Part shown: in pieces, positions 30,709 to 40,255 of the stretch
How positions within the stretch are numbered: the first letter of the stretch is position 1
Layout: each line of letters opens with the position of its first letter
Origin: an uncultured Prevotella sp.
GTDB lineage: Bacteria; Bacteroidota; Bacteroidia; Bacteroidales; Bacteroidaceae
NCBI GenBank assembly: GCA_958369755.1
Contig: CATXJC010000005.1
Coordinates: 1-61,441, forward strand
DNA length: 61,441 bases
Direction of reading: 5' to 3'
The notes under the pieces: generated by a model
What the model saw: the letters and a program-made list of their open reading frames with translations, nothing else
Databases searched by the model: none
Told to the model about the DNA's origin: nothing
Made by a program: the position numbers and the translations under genes

Positions 30709-33309
30709 ATGATAAAACTAAAGTACATATTTGCATCAGCGCTGCTCGTGGCAGCTGCCAGTGCCAGTCAGGCTGTCAGCAGGCAGCAGATGCAGAAGCA
30801 AATAGACAAGGATGCCCCTGCATACACCATACAGGGCAAGGACTCCATCTGCCAGATATTCATCTATTCGCCAGCACCCAACCAGGGCTTGCATCTGGCT
30901 TATTTCACCGACGATGAGCGTTGGGTGGATGTAGGACAGCTCTGCGCCAGCGACTACGGTCCGTGGGGAGCTGAAAAGAAGATGTATAACCCCTTCGTGG
31001 TAAAAGCCAACGACGGCACATGGCGCGCACTCTGGAGCGTGAACCAGCATGCACCGCAGTTTGCCGTAGCCTATTCAGAAGACCTCATCACCTGGCGCCC
31101 GCAGGATTATCCCATCATCCGCGAAAAAGGCGTGAAGGATGTGGCTGCCTATCAGATGGATGACGGCAACTTCGACATCTATCTCAAGACATCCAAGGGC
31201 AAGCGATACGTACAGGCAAGCAACGATTTCCGTACCTTCAAGGAAGATACGCTGGAAGCTTCTGCCGACGAGATACTCTGGCAGCGCGACACCGCAACCA
31301 TCGGCGGAAAACTCTTCCATGGCTGCGATTTCGAGGTGCCGGCAGTGCATCTCAACTACATCCGTTCCTGGTTCCACGCCCTCTCTGAAGAGGCAAAACT
31401 CAACGCCCAGCCGATGCCGAAGACCGATGCCGACCTCGCAGCTTATGCCAAGGTAAACCACATCGACCTGCCGGAAGATTCGGAAATCCCTGCCAACCTC
31501 AGTATCAATCCGCAGAAATCCCACCGCATCTCCAATAAGCTGATGGGTATCTTCTTCGAAGACATCAGCCGCGCTGCCGACGGAGGACTCTCTGCAGAAA
31601 TGTTGCAGAACGGCGACTTCGAGTATAACATGGAAGACCACCGCCGCCAGTGGAACGCCACCACGGCATGGGTGGGGGTAGAGAAAGAGGGCATCGCCAC
31701 CGAAAATGGGGTGAGCCAGAACAATACCCATTACGCCGTTCTGGGCGCTACACCTATTTATAATATAGGTTGGGACGGCATCGCCATACGTCGCGGAACT
31801 GCCGTTGAGGGCAAGGAGGGTAAGCATCAGCCAGCCATCTACGAGGTGAGCCTGCACGCCCGCTGCATTGATGCCAAGAAGAAAAACCTCACCCTGGCGC
31901 TCGTAAACCAGGAGGGATTGCCGGTATGCCAGACCAAGATTAAGGTGCAGGGCGCAGACTGGAAGGAATATAAGGCGCAGCTCATCGTGACCGATAAATA
32001 TGAGGGCGAACTCGCCAGTGAAGCCACCACCAAGGAGGGCAAGCTGGGCAAGAACATCCGGTTCGCCATTCTGCCTAAGGGCGAGCAGAAAGTGGCGGTA
32101 GATTTGGTAAGTCTCAAACCACAAGATACTTACAAGGGTCATGGACTGCGTAAAGACCTTGCCGAGGCCATTGCCGACCTGAAGCCTCGCTTCGTGCGCT
32201 TCCCGGGCGGCTGCATGCTCCACGGTCAGGGGCTCAAGAACATTTACCACTGGAAGGAGAGCGTGGGGCCGCAGAAAGATCGCAAGCCAGCCTACAACAT
32301 CTGGGGATACCATCAGACCCGCCAGCTGGGTTTCTATGAGTATTTCCAGTGGTGCGAGGATATGGGAGCCGAGCCGCTGCCTGTATTGGCGGCAGGTGTT
32401 CCTTGTCAGAACTCTGTGGCAGATGAGCGCGGAGTGGCTGGTCAGCAGGGCGGAATCCCGATGAGCGAGATGCCTCAGTATATTCAGGATGTGCTGGACC
32501 TGGTAGAGTGGGCGAATGGCGACCCAGCCACCTCTAAGTGGGCTAAGATGAGAGCCGATGCGGGCCATCCGGCTCCATTCAACCTCAAGATGATAGGCAT
32601 CGGCAACGAAGACCTCATCTCTACCGATTTTGAGCAGCGCTACCTGATGATCTGCAAGGCGGTGAAGCAGAAATATCCTCAGATAGAGGTGGTAGGTACC
32701 GTAGGTCCGTTCCACTTCCCGTCTTCCGATTATATTGAGGGTTGGAAGATTGCCCGCGAAAACAAGCGCTGGATTGATGCCGTAGACGAGCATTATTACG
32801 AGCAGCCGGGCTGGTTCCTGAACCATCAGGATTATTACGACCATTACGACCGCAAGGCTCCTAAGGTTTATCTGGGCGAATATGCATCTCGCGGTACCAA
32901 TGCGGTAGACAATGCGCTGGCTGAGGGCATCCACCTCTGCAATGTGGAGCGCAACGGCGATGTGGTAGAAATGACATCCTATGCTCCTCTCTTGTGTAAG
33001 GACGGATACAGCAACTGGCAGCCGGACATGATTTACTTTGATAATAATAATGTACGCGCGAGCGAGAGCTACAAGATTCAGAAGATGTTCGGTCAGCATG
33101 CCGGTGACCTCTACATCTCATCCGTGCTCAGTCTGCCGGATGCGCTGAAGAAATATGTGGGCACCAGTGTGGTGAAGGATTCTAAATCGGGCAAAACCTG
33201 GCTTAAAGTGGTGAATGCCTTGCCTCGCACGCTGAAACTCTCGGTTTCTGGCTTGGGCAACAAGCAGGTAACCATCGCAGGCAGAAGCGCTCAGGTTTTC
33301 GAACTTTAG
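30709..33309 (+). CDS. GH51 alpha-L-arabinofuranosidase with N-terminal propeller-like region
   Basis: The 866-residue secreted enzyme has a signal peptide (1-22) and a domain of about 230 residues resembling part of a GH43-like beta-propeller (YNPFVVKANDGTWRALWSV, VAYSEDLITWRP). The GH51 catalytic barrel and C-terminal beta domain (about 265-866) follow. Acid/base Glu634 is in GIGNED and nucleophile Glu724 in VYLGEYASRG; FPGGCMLHGQG is also typical. It should release arabinose from plant arabinoxylan or arabinan in the periplasm. No SusC/SusD pair is near, so it is not part of a visible utilisation locus. Confidence 0.9.
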   Translation: MIKLKYIFASALLVAAASASQAVSRQQMQKQIDKDAPAYTIQGKDSICQIFIYSPAPNQGLHLAYFTDDERWVDVGQLCASDYGPWGAEKKMYNPFVVKANDGTWRALWSVNQHAPQFAVAYSEDLITWRPQDYPIIREKGVKDVAAYQMDDGNFDIYLKTSKGKRYVQASNDFRTFKEDTLEASADEILWQRDTATIGGKLFHGCDFEVPAVHLNYIRSWFHALSEEAKLNAQPMPKTDADLAAYAKVNHIDLPEDSEIPANLSINPQKSHRISNKLMGIFFEDISRAADGGLSAEMLQNGDFEYNMEDHRRQWNATTAWVGVEKEGIATENGVSQNNTHYAVLGATPIYNIGWDGIAIRRGTAVEGKEGKHQPAIYEVSLHARCIDAKKKNLTLALVNQEGLPVCQTKIKVQGADWKEYKAQLIVTDKYEGELASEATTKEGKLGKNIRFAILPKGEQKVAVDLVSLKPQDTYKGHGLRKDLAEAIADLKPRFVRFPGGCMLHGQGLKNIYHWKESVGPQKDRKPAYNIWGYHQTRQLGFYEYFQWCEDMGAEPLPVLAAGVPCQNSVADERGVAGQQGGIPMSEMPQYIQDVLDLVEWANGDPATSKWAKMRADAGHPAPFNLKMIGIGNEDLISTDFEQRYLMICKAVKQKYPQIEVVGTVGPFHFPSSDYIEGWKIARENKRWIDAVDEHYYEQPGWFLNHQDYYDHYDRKAPKVYLGEYASRGTNAVDNALAEGIHLCNVERNGDVVEMTSYAPLLCKDGYSNWQPDMIYFDNNNVRASESYKIQKMFGQHAGDLYISSVLSLPDALKKYVGTSVVKDSKSGKTWLKVVNALPRTLKLSVSGLGNKQVTIAGRSAQVFEL

Positions 33310-33386
33310 CTTTCTTCAGAAGATGTTTTCTGATAGAAACGGATAGAACCAATAATGGCTCAGATTATTCATTTTGAGTAAAATAG

Positions 33387-33432
33387 AATGGAGAAATAGG
33401 ATATTAAAATGTTCTTTTTCTCCATTTTTTAT
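33387..33432 (+). terminator. Terminator after the GH51 gene
   Basis: AATGGAGAAA (33387-33396) with TTTCTCCATT (33417-33426), a 10-bp stem with a 20-nt loop, then a T run. Confidence 0.65.
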
Positions 33433-33460
33433 GTTTTACAGCATAAAATATGGCCAAAAA

Positions 33461-33493
33461 TTTGGTAGTTAATAATTTTTTTTATTATTTTGC
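33461..33493 (+). promoter_or_regulatory. Promoter of the OmpA-family gene
   Basis: TTTG at 33461-33464 followed by TATTATTTTGC (33483-33493). The -7 box is one T short of consensus, yet the gene looks highly expressed. Confidence 0.6.
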
Positions 33494-33547
33494 ACCCTGA
33501 AAATGAAGTTTTAAGTAATTTATATAAAATCAAATTTTAGAGAGAAA

Positions 33548-34693
33548 ATGAAAAAGTTAGTATTAATGTTTGCTGCTGCCGTAATGGCAGTATCTGCATC
33601 TGCTCAGACTACACAGGAGAGCAAGTTCTTTGACAATTGGTATCTTGGTGTAAACGTTGGAGCTGCTACAAAGACTACTCACAATGCATGGTTCAAGAAC
33701 GTAAATCCTTCAGTAGGTGTACGTCTCGGAAAGTGGTTTACTCCAGTTTGGGGTGCTGCTGTAGAGGCTGACCTCTATGCTCGTAACCGCAACCTGCCTT
33801 TTACACATAAGACTTTGGTTCGTGGTGCAAGCGGTAAGTTCATCGGTACTATCAATGCAACAAACCTCTTCTTGGGTTACAAGGGTGAGCCACGTAAATT
33901 CGAAATCATCCCATTGGCAGGCATCGGTGGTTACCACTCTTTCAACCTTCATAATGGCAACCTCAATGCCCTCACAGCTAACGCAGGTGTTGACTTCGCA
34001 TTCAACCTTGGCGCAAACAAGGCTTGGCAGGTATATGTAGAGCCATCTATGAATTGGTTCCTTCACGACAACAAGAGTGCTTGCAATGGTTGCCAGTTTG
34101 ATGTTAACAAGTCTGCTTTCCAGGTTAAGGTGGGTGTTAACTACAAGTTCAAGGGTTCTAACAACTCTCACAACTTCACTATCGTAACTCCACGCGACCA
34201 GAACGAGATTGATGGTTTGAATGGTCAGATCAACAACCTCCGCAACGACTTGAATAGCAAGGATTCTGAACTCGCAGCTAAGGACAAGCAGATCAAGGAT
34301 CTCCAGAATGCGCTCAATGAGTGCCAGAAGGCTCCTAAGTATGTAAAGCCAGCTACTGCTACCAATTTGCAGCCAACAGTATTGTTTACTGTAGGTAAGT
34401 CAAAAGTAGAGCGTAGCCAGATGCCAAACATCGAGATGATTGCTCAGTATATGAAGAATCATCCAAATGCTAAGGTTGAAATTAAGGGTTATGCATCTCC
34501 AGAGGGTTCTAAGGAACTTAACCAGAAACTTTCTGAGGCTCGTGCCAATGCTGTAAAGAACATTCTCGTTAAGACTTACAAGATTAGCGCAAATCGTCTT
34601 CAGGCTAAGGGTATGGGTGCTACTGACAAGCTCTTCAAGCAGGTTGAGTTCAACCGTGTTGCTACATTCAATGATAACAATGCAGCTGAATAA
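33548..34693 (+). CDS. OmpA-family outer-membrane protein
   Basis: The 381-residue protein has a signal peptide (1-20), an eight-strand-type barrel (about 25-200), a coiled coil (about 215-262: INNLRNDLNSKDSELAAKDKQIKDLQ) and a C-terminal OmpA peptidoglycan-binding domain (about 275-370). That domain contains VEIKGYASPEGSKELNQKLSEARANAVKNIL. It tethers the outer membrane to the cell wall. Codon choice is more uniform and A/T-rich at third positions than in neighbouring genes, consistent with high expression. Confidence 0.95.
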   Translation: MKKLVLMFAAAVMAVSASAQTTQESKFFDNWYLGVNVGAATKTTHNAWFKNVNPSVGVRLGKWFTPVWGAAVEADLYARNRNLPFTHKTLVRGASGKFIGTINATNLFLGYKGEPRKFEIIPLAGIGGYHSFNLHNGNLNALTANAGVDFAFNLGANKAWQVYVEPSMNWFLHDNKSACNGCQFDVNKSAFQVKVGVNYKFKGSNNSHNFTIVTPRDQNEIDGLNGQINNLRNDLNSKDSELAAKDKQIKDLQNALNECQKAPKYVKPATATNLQPTVLFTVGKSKVERSQMPNIEMIAQYMKNHPNAKVEIKGYASPEGSKELNQKLSEARANAVKNILVKTYKISANRLQAKGMGATDKLFKQVEFNRVATFNDNNAAE

Positions 34694-34732
34694 AGAAATA
34701 AGTAGTTTCAGATATTTGGTCTTGTGACCAGG

Positions 34733-34766
34733 TCCTCCTAAACTTCGGTTTAGGAGGATTTTTTTT
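34733..34766 (+). terminator. Terminator of the OmpA-family gene
   Basis: TCCTCCTAAAC - TTCG - GTTTAGGAGGA, perfect 11-bp stem with a UUCG tetraloop, followed by eight T residues. The rest of the 382-nt gap up to ilvD holds only the ilvD promoter and leader hairpin. Confidence 0.95.
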
Positions 34767-34978
34767 CTTCTTATCTTTCTTACATGTCTGGCCGCCTCGC
34801 TTTATACTTTTTCGTCAGGTAATCTTAATAAGATAAGAGTTCAGTGTGGTTAATAAGCTCTTTCTTGTTTTTTTGCACAAAATCAGCAGAAATGAGTATC
34901 TATCGTGATAAATTGTAAGCATTTTATTTGTTTTTCTAACAAAAAAACGAAGTTTTCTGAAATTTTATACGAAATTAG

Positions 34979-35010
34979 TTGGCTATTACATAAATTCTCT
35001 GTATCTTTGC
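34979..35010 (+). promoter_or_regulatory. Promoter of ilvD-ilvB-ilvN
   Basis: TTGG at 34979-34982, 19-nt spacer, TATCTTTGC at 35002-35010. Confidence 0.8.
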
Positions 35011-35028
35011 AGGCAAATTATAACAAAT

Positions 35029-35048
35029 GGGCTCGAAAGAGCCCTTTT
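35029..35048 (+). promoter_or_regulatory. Terminator-like hairpin in the ilvD leader
   Basis: GGGCTC-GAAA-GAGCCC-TTTT, a perfect 6-bp stem with GNRA loop and a short T run, about 12 nt after the predicted transcription start. It leaves no room for a leader peptide, so it is either a 5'-end stabilising hairpin or an attenuator of another type. Confidence 0.5.
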
Positions 35049-35075
35049 AAGCAAGGAAATAAAAGAAAAAAAGAT

Positions 35076-36878
35076 ATGAAACATCCATTAAGAAGTAGCG
35101 TCTGCACTGAAGGCAGAAGAATGGCAGGTGCCCGAGCACTCTGGGTAGCTGCAGGTATGAAACACGAGCAGTTTGGTAAACCAATCATTGCTATCGTGAA
35201 CAGCTTTACTCAGTTTGTGCCAGGTCATACCCATCTTCATGAAATCGGTCAGATCGTCAAGAAGGAAATCGAAGCTATGGGGTGCTACGCAGCCGAATTC
35301 AATACCATCGCCGTTGACGACGGTATCGCAATGGGACACGACGGAATGCTCTATTCCCTCCCAAGCCGTGACATCATTGCCGACTCTGTAGAATACATGG
35401 TCAATGCTCACAAAGCCGACGCCATGATTTGCATCTCAAACTGCGACAAGGTAACCCCAGGTATGCTCATGGCATCTATGCGACTGAACATTCCTACCGT
35501 GTTCTGCTCAGGTGGACCTATGGAAGCCGGACGCTGGAAGGGTGAGAACGCCGACTTGATTACAGCTATGATTAAGGGTGCTGATACAAGCGTTTCTGAC
35601 GAGGAGATGACGCAGATTGAGCAGTGCGCCTGCCCAGGTTGCGGTAGCTGTTCAGGTATGTTTACCGCCAACTCAATGAACTCACTCACCGAGGCCATCG
35701 GTCTGAGTTTGCCAGGCAACGGAACCATTCTTGCTACCCACAAGAACCGCATCCAGCTCTTCAAAGATGCTGCACGCCAGATAGTTAAGAACGCTTATGC
35801 ATATTATGAGGACGGCGACGAGAGCGTATTGCCACGCAATATAGCTACCCGCGACGCATTCCTCAACGCCATGACCCTGGACATCGCCATGGGCGGAAGC
35901 ACCAACACCGTGCTCCACTTGCTGGCAGTAGCTCAGGAAGCTGGCGCAGACTTCAAGATGGAAGACATCGACCAGTTGAGCCGCAAGGTGCCTTGCCTCT
36001 GCAAGTTGAGCCCTAACACCCAGAAATACAGTGTACAGGAGTGCAACCGCGCAGGTGGTATCCTCGGTATCCTGAACGAGCTGAACAAGGGCGGTCTGAT
36101 CAACGGCGCCGTAAAGCGTGTTGACGGCAAAACACTCGATGAGCAGATGAAGAAATACGACATTACCGGCACAGAGATTGATGCCGAGGCTGACAGAATC
36201 TACCATTCAGCACCGGGCAGAAAGTTCTCTACCCAGATGGGTAGCCAGGATGCTCAGTGGGAGAGTCTTGACACCGATCGCGCCGAGGGTTGTATCCGCG
36301 ACCTCGAGCATGCCTACACCAAGGATGGCGGACTGGCAGTGCTCTTCGGCAACATCGCCCAGAACGGTTGCGTAGTAAAGACAGCCGGCGTAGACCCAGT
36401 GCTCTGGCATTTTGAGGGTCCGGCCGTATGCTTTGATTCTCAGGAAGATGCATGCGAAGGCATCCTCGGCGGAAAGGTTAACTCAGGCGACTGCGTAGTC
36501 ATCACCCACGAGGGTCCGAAGGGTGGCCCTGGCATGCAGGAGATGCTCTACCCAACCTCTTACATCAAGAGCCGTCACCTGGGCAAGGAATGTGCCCTCA
36601 TCACCGACGGCCGCTTCTCAGGCGGTACATCAGGCTTGAGCATTGGTCACATCAGCCCTGAGGCTGCAGCAGGTGGTAACATCGGCAAGATTAAGGATGG
36701 CGACATCATCGTCATTGATATCCCTAGCCGCTCCATCAATGTGAAGCTCTCTGACGAGGAACTCGCAGCACGTCCACAGCAGCCGCTGAAGCGCAACCGC
36801 GTGGTTAGCAAGGCACTGCGCGCTTATGCCCAGAGCGTAAGTTCGGCAGATAAGGGCGGTGTGAGAATCATCGACTAG
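35076..36878 (+). CDS. ilvD: Dihydroxy-acid dehydratase
   Basis: ATG at 35076 (MKHPLRSSVCTEGRRMAGAR) gives 600 residues; upstream codons in the open frame overlap the promoter. The Fe-S enzyme dehydrates dihydroxy-acids to 2-keto acids in Val, Ile and Leu synthesis. Cluster and substrate motifs are ISNCDKVTPGMLMA and CACPGCGSCSGMFTANSMN, and the end motif GRFSGGTSGLSIGHISPEAA is also typical. First gene of the ilv operon. Confidence 0.97.
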   Translation: MKHPLRSSVCTEGRRMAGARALWVAAGMKHEQFGKPIIAIVNSFTQFVPGHTHLHEIGQIVKKEIEAMGCYAAEFNTIAVDDGIAMGHDGMLYSLPSRDIIADSVEYMVNAHKADAMICISNCDKVTPGMLMASMRLNIPTVFCSGGPMEAGRWKGENADLITAMIKGADTSVSDEEMTQIEQCACPGCGSCSGMFTANSMNSLTEAIGLSLPGNGTILATHKNRIQLFKDAARQIVKNAYAYYEDGDESVLPRNIATRDAFLNAMTLDIAMGGSTNTVLHLLAVAQEAGADFKMEDIDQLSRKVPCLCKLSPNTQKYSVQECNRAGGILGILNELNKGGLINGAVKRVDGKTLDEQMKKYDITGTEIDAEADRIYHSAPGRKFSTQMGSQDAQWESLDTDRAEGCIRDLEHAYTKDGGLAVLFGNIAQNGCVVKTAGVDPVLWHFEGPAVCFDSQEDACEGILGGKVNSGDCVVITHEGPKGGPGMQEMLYPTSYIKSRHLGKECALITDGRFSGGTSGLSIGHISPEAAAGGNIGKIKDGDIIVIDIPSRSINVKLSDEELAARPQQPLKRNRVVSKALRAYAQSVSSADKGGVRIID

Positions 36879-36961
36879 TCTTCGAGAGTCTTTGAAAAGA
36901 CAGTTTTTAGAGTCTTTGAGAAAAGAAAAGTTTTTGAATTATTCAGAATAATAACATATAA

Positions 36962-38677
36962 ATGGCAAAAGAAGTAATAACAGGAGCCGAAGCACTGATG
37001 CGCTCCCTGAAAAACGAGGATGTTAAAACCATCTTCGGATATCCGGGCGGCAGCATCATGCCAGTGTTTGATGCACTGTACGGTTACACGAGAGGTGAAA
37101 AGAAGATGTTTGACCACATCTTGGTACGTCACGAGCAGGCTGCTGCTCACGCTGCACAGGGTTATGCCCGAGTCAGCGGCGAAGTGGGCGTCGCTCTTGT
37201 CACTAGTGGTCCTGGAGCTACTAATACATTGACCGGCATCGCTGATGCCATGATGGATTCTACACCAATCGTAGTCATCGCCGGACAGGTAGGCGTAGGT
37301 GCCCTGGGTACCGATGCCTTCCAGGAGGTAGACCTCGTGGGTGTTACCCAGCCAATCTCCAAGTGGTCTTACCAGATACGCCGTGCCGAGGATGTGGCAT
37401 GGGCTGTGAGCCGTGCTTTCTACATCGCCCGCAGCGGACGTCCGGGACCTGTGGTGCTCGACTTTACAAAGAATGCGCAGGTGGCTACATGCGAGTGGGA
37501 ACCAGTGAAATGTGAGAAGGTTACATCTTACAACCCTTATCCTACGATAGATGAAAAGGCGGTGGCTGAAGCTGCCGAACTCATCAACAATGCCAAGAAA
37601 CCATTCGCCCTCGTGGGTCATGGAGTAGAGCTTGGCGGTGCACATAATGAACTCATCGAATTCCTCGAGAAGGCAGATATCCCTGCCGGCAGAACCCTGC
37701 TCGGCCTTTCTGCCCTGCCTAGCAACCACCCGCTCAACATGGGTATGCTCGGCATGCACGGTTCTTATGCTACCAATATGAAGACCCAGGAGTGTGATGT
37801 GCTCATCGCCATCGGTATGCGTTTCAGCGACCGTATCACAGGCGTGCCTTCTAAGTATGCTCCTCAGGCAAAGATTATCCACCTGGACATTGACAAGGCT
37901 GAGATTGATAAGGTTATCAAGACCGATGTGGCTGTGGTGGGCGACTGCAAGCAGAGTCTGCCAGCCATTACCCGTCTGCTGAACAAGAATGTTCACCGTG
38001 AGTGGAGAGATTCCTTCGAGGAATACCGCCAGCAGGAACAGGAGAAGGTAATAGAGAAGGATATCCACCCTACAGAGGGACCGCTGCTTATGGGCGAGGT
38101 GACCAACGTGATAACGGAAGCTACTCATAATGAAGCAGTTCTCGTAAACGACGTAGGTCAGAACCAGATGATCAGTAGCCGCTACTTCAAGTTTACCAAG
38201 AAGCTGAGCATCGTAACCAGTGGTGGCTTCGGAACCATGGGCTTCGGCCTTCCGGCAGCCATCGGTGCCACCTTCGGAGCTCCCGACCGCACCATCTGCT
38301 GTTTCTTCGGCGACGGCGGTTTCCAGATGAACATCCAGGAACTAGGCACCATCATGGAGCAGCAGGCACCGGTAAAGATGATTCTGCTGAACAACAACTA
38401 TCTGGGCAACGTTCGCCAGTGGCAAGACCTGATGTTCGGCGGCCGTCACTCCTTCACCCACATGATGAATCCTCATTATGCAGAGATTGCCAAGGCCTAC
38501 GGCATACCATACGATGTGGTAATAGACCGCAAGGACCTTCAGGCTAAGGTGGAGAAGATGATCAGCACCAAGGGTCCTTACCTGTTGGAGTGCGCCATCA
38601 AGGAGAATGAAGACATCGTTCCGATGACGCTGCCGGGCAAGAGTGTAGATGAGATGCAACTCGAGTTGAATTATTAA
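36962..38677 (+). CDS. ilvB: Acetolactate synthase large subunit
   Basis: The 571-residue ThDP enzyme forms acetolactate and acetohydroxybutyrate. The cofactor-activating Glu is in VRHEQAAAHAAQGYARVSG. The central FAD-binding domain is present, and the ThDP/Mg motif GDGGFQMNIQELGTIMEQQ...NNNYLG lies near the C-terminus. The regulatory subunit gene ilvN follows, with a TATATATAATAAGGTGTA repeat between them. Confidence 0.97.
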   Translation: MAKEVITGAEALMRSLKNEDVKTIFGYPGGSIMPVFDALYGYTRGEKKMFDHILVRHEQAAAHAAQGYARVSGEVGVALVTSGPGATNTLTGIADAMMDSTPIVVIAGQVGVGALGTDAFQEVDLVGVTQPISKWSYQIRRAEDVAWAVSRAFYIARSGRPGPVVLDFTKNAQVATCEWEPVKCEKVTSYNPYPTIDEKAVAEAAELINNAKKPFALVGHGVELGGAHNELIEFLEKADIPAGRTLLGLSALPSNHPLNMGMLGMHGSYATNMKTQECDVLIAIGMRFSDRITGVPSKYAPQAKIIHLDIDKAEIDKVIKTDVAVVGDCKQSLPAITRLLNKNVHREWRDSFEEYRQQEQEKVIEKDIHPTEGPLLMGEVTNVITEATHNEAVLVNDVGQNQMISSRYFKFTKKLSIVTSGGFGTMGFGLPAAIGATFGAPDRTICCFFGDGGFQMNIQELGTIMEQQAPVKMILLNNNYLGNVRQWQDLMFGGRHSFTHMMNPHYAEIAKAYGIPYDVVIDRKDLQAKVEKMISTKGPYLLECAIKENEDIVPMTLPGKSVDEMQLELNY

Positions 38678-38688
38678 AAGCTTTCGGC

Positions 38689-38708
38689 TATATATAATAA
38701 GGTGTAAA
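38689..38708. repeat. TATATATAATAAGGTGTAAA motif copy
   Basis: This copy lies between ilvB and ilvN. The same 18-20 nt string is at 56087-56106 and, in shorter or varied form, near 7661, 14593, 15376, 20226, 49478 and 49497. Confidence 0.65.
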
Positions 38709-38781
38709 TTCCTTCATGAGGGAGCATCCTCCGAAAAGGAAAAACTCCGAAAAGTAACCGATTATTTTAAAATTTGGAAAA

Positions 38782-39327
38782 ATGGAGAATAACAACGAAA
38801 AGAAATTATATACATTGCTTGTTTACTCAGAAAACATTGCCGGTATCCTGAATCAGATTACTGCCGTGTTTACTCGCAGACAGGTAAATATCGAGAGCTT
38901 GAATGTTTCGGCCAGCAGTATCAAGAATATACACAAGTATACCATCACGGTTTGGAGTGATGAAGAGCAGATAGAGAAAATCAACAAGGCAATAGAGAAG
39001 AAGATTGACGTGGTGAAGAGCGATTACTACACCGACGACCAGATCTTCATCCATGAAGTGGCTCTCTTCAAGATTTCCACTCCGGTATTGCTAGAAAATC
39101 CAGAGGTTTCGCGCACCATCCGCAAGCATGATGCCCGCATGATGGAGGTGAATCCTACCTACAGCACCGTGCTTCTGGCAGGACTTACCGAAGACATCGC
39201 CGACCTCTTCCAGCAGCTCAACAGCTACAACTGCCTCCTTCAGTATACCCGAAGCGGCAGAATCGCTGTTACGAGAAGTTTTGACGAACCCATTTCTGAT
39301 TATCTCAAGCAGAATTCAGAAGATTAG
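38782..39327 (+). CDS. ilvN: Acetolactate synthase small (regulatory) subunit
   Basis: The 181-residue protein has an N-terminal ACT domain (about 10-85: YTLLVYSENIAGILNQITAVFTRRQVNIESLNVS) and a second ACT-like domain (about 95-170). It binds branched-chain amino acids and confers feedback inhibition on IlvB. Length and order are typical. It is followed by a terminator-like hairpin. Confidence 0.95.
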   Translation: MENNNEKKLYTLLVYSENIAGILNQITAVFTRRQVNIESLNVSASSIKNIHKYTITVWSDEEQIEKINKAIEKKIDVVKSDYYTDDQIFIHEVALFKISTPVLLENPEVSRTIRKHDARMMEVNPTYSTVLLAGLTEDIADLFQQLNSYNCLLQYTRSGRIAVTRSFDEPISDYLKQNSED

Positions 39328-39356
39328 ATTTCTTTCATATTTTGATGCCCTTTGTT

Positions 39357-39392
39357 CCCCTGGCTTCAAACTAGCGGAGCAGGGGGCTTTTT
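39357..39392 (+). terminator. Terminator-like hairpin after ilvN
   Basis: CCCCTG (39357-39362) with CAGGGG (39380-39385), then GCTTTTT. The 6-bp GC-rich stem and T run suggest partial termination before the thioesterase gene. Confidence 0.55.
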
Positions 39393-39443
39393 CGGTTTAA
39401 AACAACAAGACAAACAACAAGATAAAAGGACGAGACAGATATT

Positions 39444-40247
39444 ATGGAACAGAAAATATTAGATAAGGTAGGGCGTTACGAATTCCTATCTGAGCCTTTC
39501 CACTGCGATTTCAGCAGCCACCTCTTTATGGGGCATCTCGGAAATCATCTGCTCAATGCTGCCGATTTTCACAGCAACGACCGCGGGTTCGGTATGAACT
39601 ACCTCATGCCCCGACACAAGACATGGGTTCTCAGCCGACTGGCCATTGAGATGACAGAGATGCCGAAGTCTTACGACCGCTTTGTGGTAGAAACCTGGTG
39701 CGAGAGTACCATGAAATATTTCACATCCCGAGATTTCAAAATCTGCTGCAAGACATCATCATCAGAAGAAGCCAAGGTTTACGGTTACGGCAAGAGCGTG
39801 TGGGCAATGATTGATACGGAGACCCGACAGCCTGTTGATATTTTTGAAATTCACGACGGGCTCATCAAAGAATATATTGATTCAGAAAAACCTTGTCCTA
39901 TCCAGGCAAGTTCGAGAGTGAAAATGGGCAAGAATGCCAAGCTGGTGAGAACCATTGATACCTATTATCATGATGTAGATGTTAACGGGCACATCAACTC
40001 GGTAAAATACATCGAACATATTCTCGACCTCTTTGATCTGGATTATTACAAAAATCACTTTTTGCAAAGATTTGAGATAGCTTACGTAGCAGAAAGTCAC
40101 CAGGGAGACCAACTTCATTTCTATTTGGAAGAAACAAGTGAGGCAGAAAAAATGCAAGAATACTGCATAAAGATAACAAAAAACGGCAAAAATGACGCAA
40201 ATGAGGTGGAAGTTGTAAGAAGTAAGGCTAAATTTATTAAAAATTGA
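39444..40247 (+). CDS. Acyl-ACP thioesterase (FatA/FatB family)
   Basis: The 267-residue protein has two hot-dog repeats as in plant FatA/FatB-type enzymes. The N-terminal repeat covers FGMNYLMPRHKTWVLSRLAIEM. The C-terminal repeat has DVDVNGHINSVKYIEHILDLF with the Asn/His catalytic pair. It hydrolyses acyl-ACP to free fatty acid in the cytosol. It is encoded between ilvN and ilvC, which links it to branched-chain keto-acid supply, possibly branched-chain fatty acids; that link is inference. Confidence 0.85.
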   Translation: MEQKILDKVGRYEFLSEPFHCDFSSHLFMGHLGNHLLNAADFHSNDRGFGMNYLMPRHKTWVLSRLAIEMTEMPKSYDRFVVETWCESTMKYFTSRDFKICCKTSSSEEAKVYGYGKSVWAMIDTETRQPVDIFEIHDGLIKEYIDSEKPCPIQASSRVKMGKNAKLVRTIDTYYHDVDVNGHINSVKYIEHILDLFDLDYYKNHFLQRFEIAYVAESHQGDQLHFYLEETSEAEKMQEYCIKITKNGKNDANEVEVVRSKAKFIKN

Positions 40248-40255
40248 AAGAAAAA

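Noticed and set aside
31075..33099. 674-codon open frame antisense to the GH51 gene
   Set aside because: Mirror of a strongly supported GH51 gene with catalytic motifs; its composition is what the complementary frame of a GC-biased gene gives.
36875..38128. 417-codon open frame antisense to ilvB
   Set aside because: ilvB is certain by motifs; the antisense frame has no recognisable domains or start signals.
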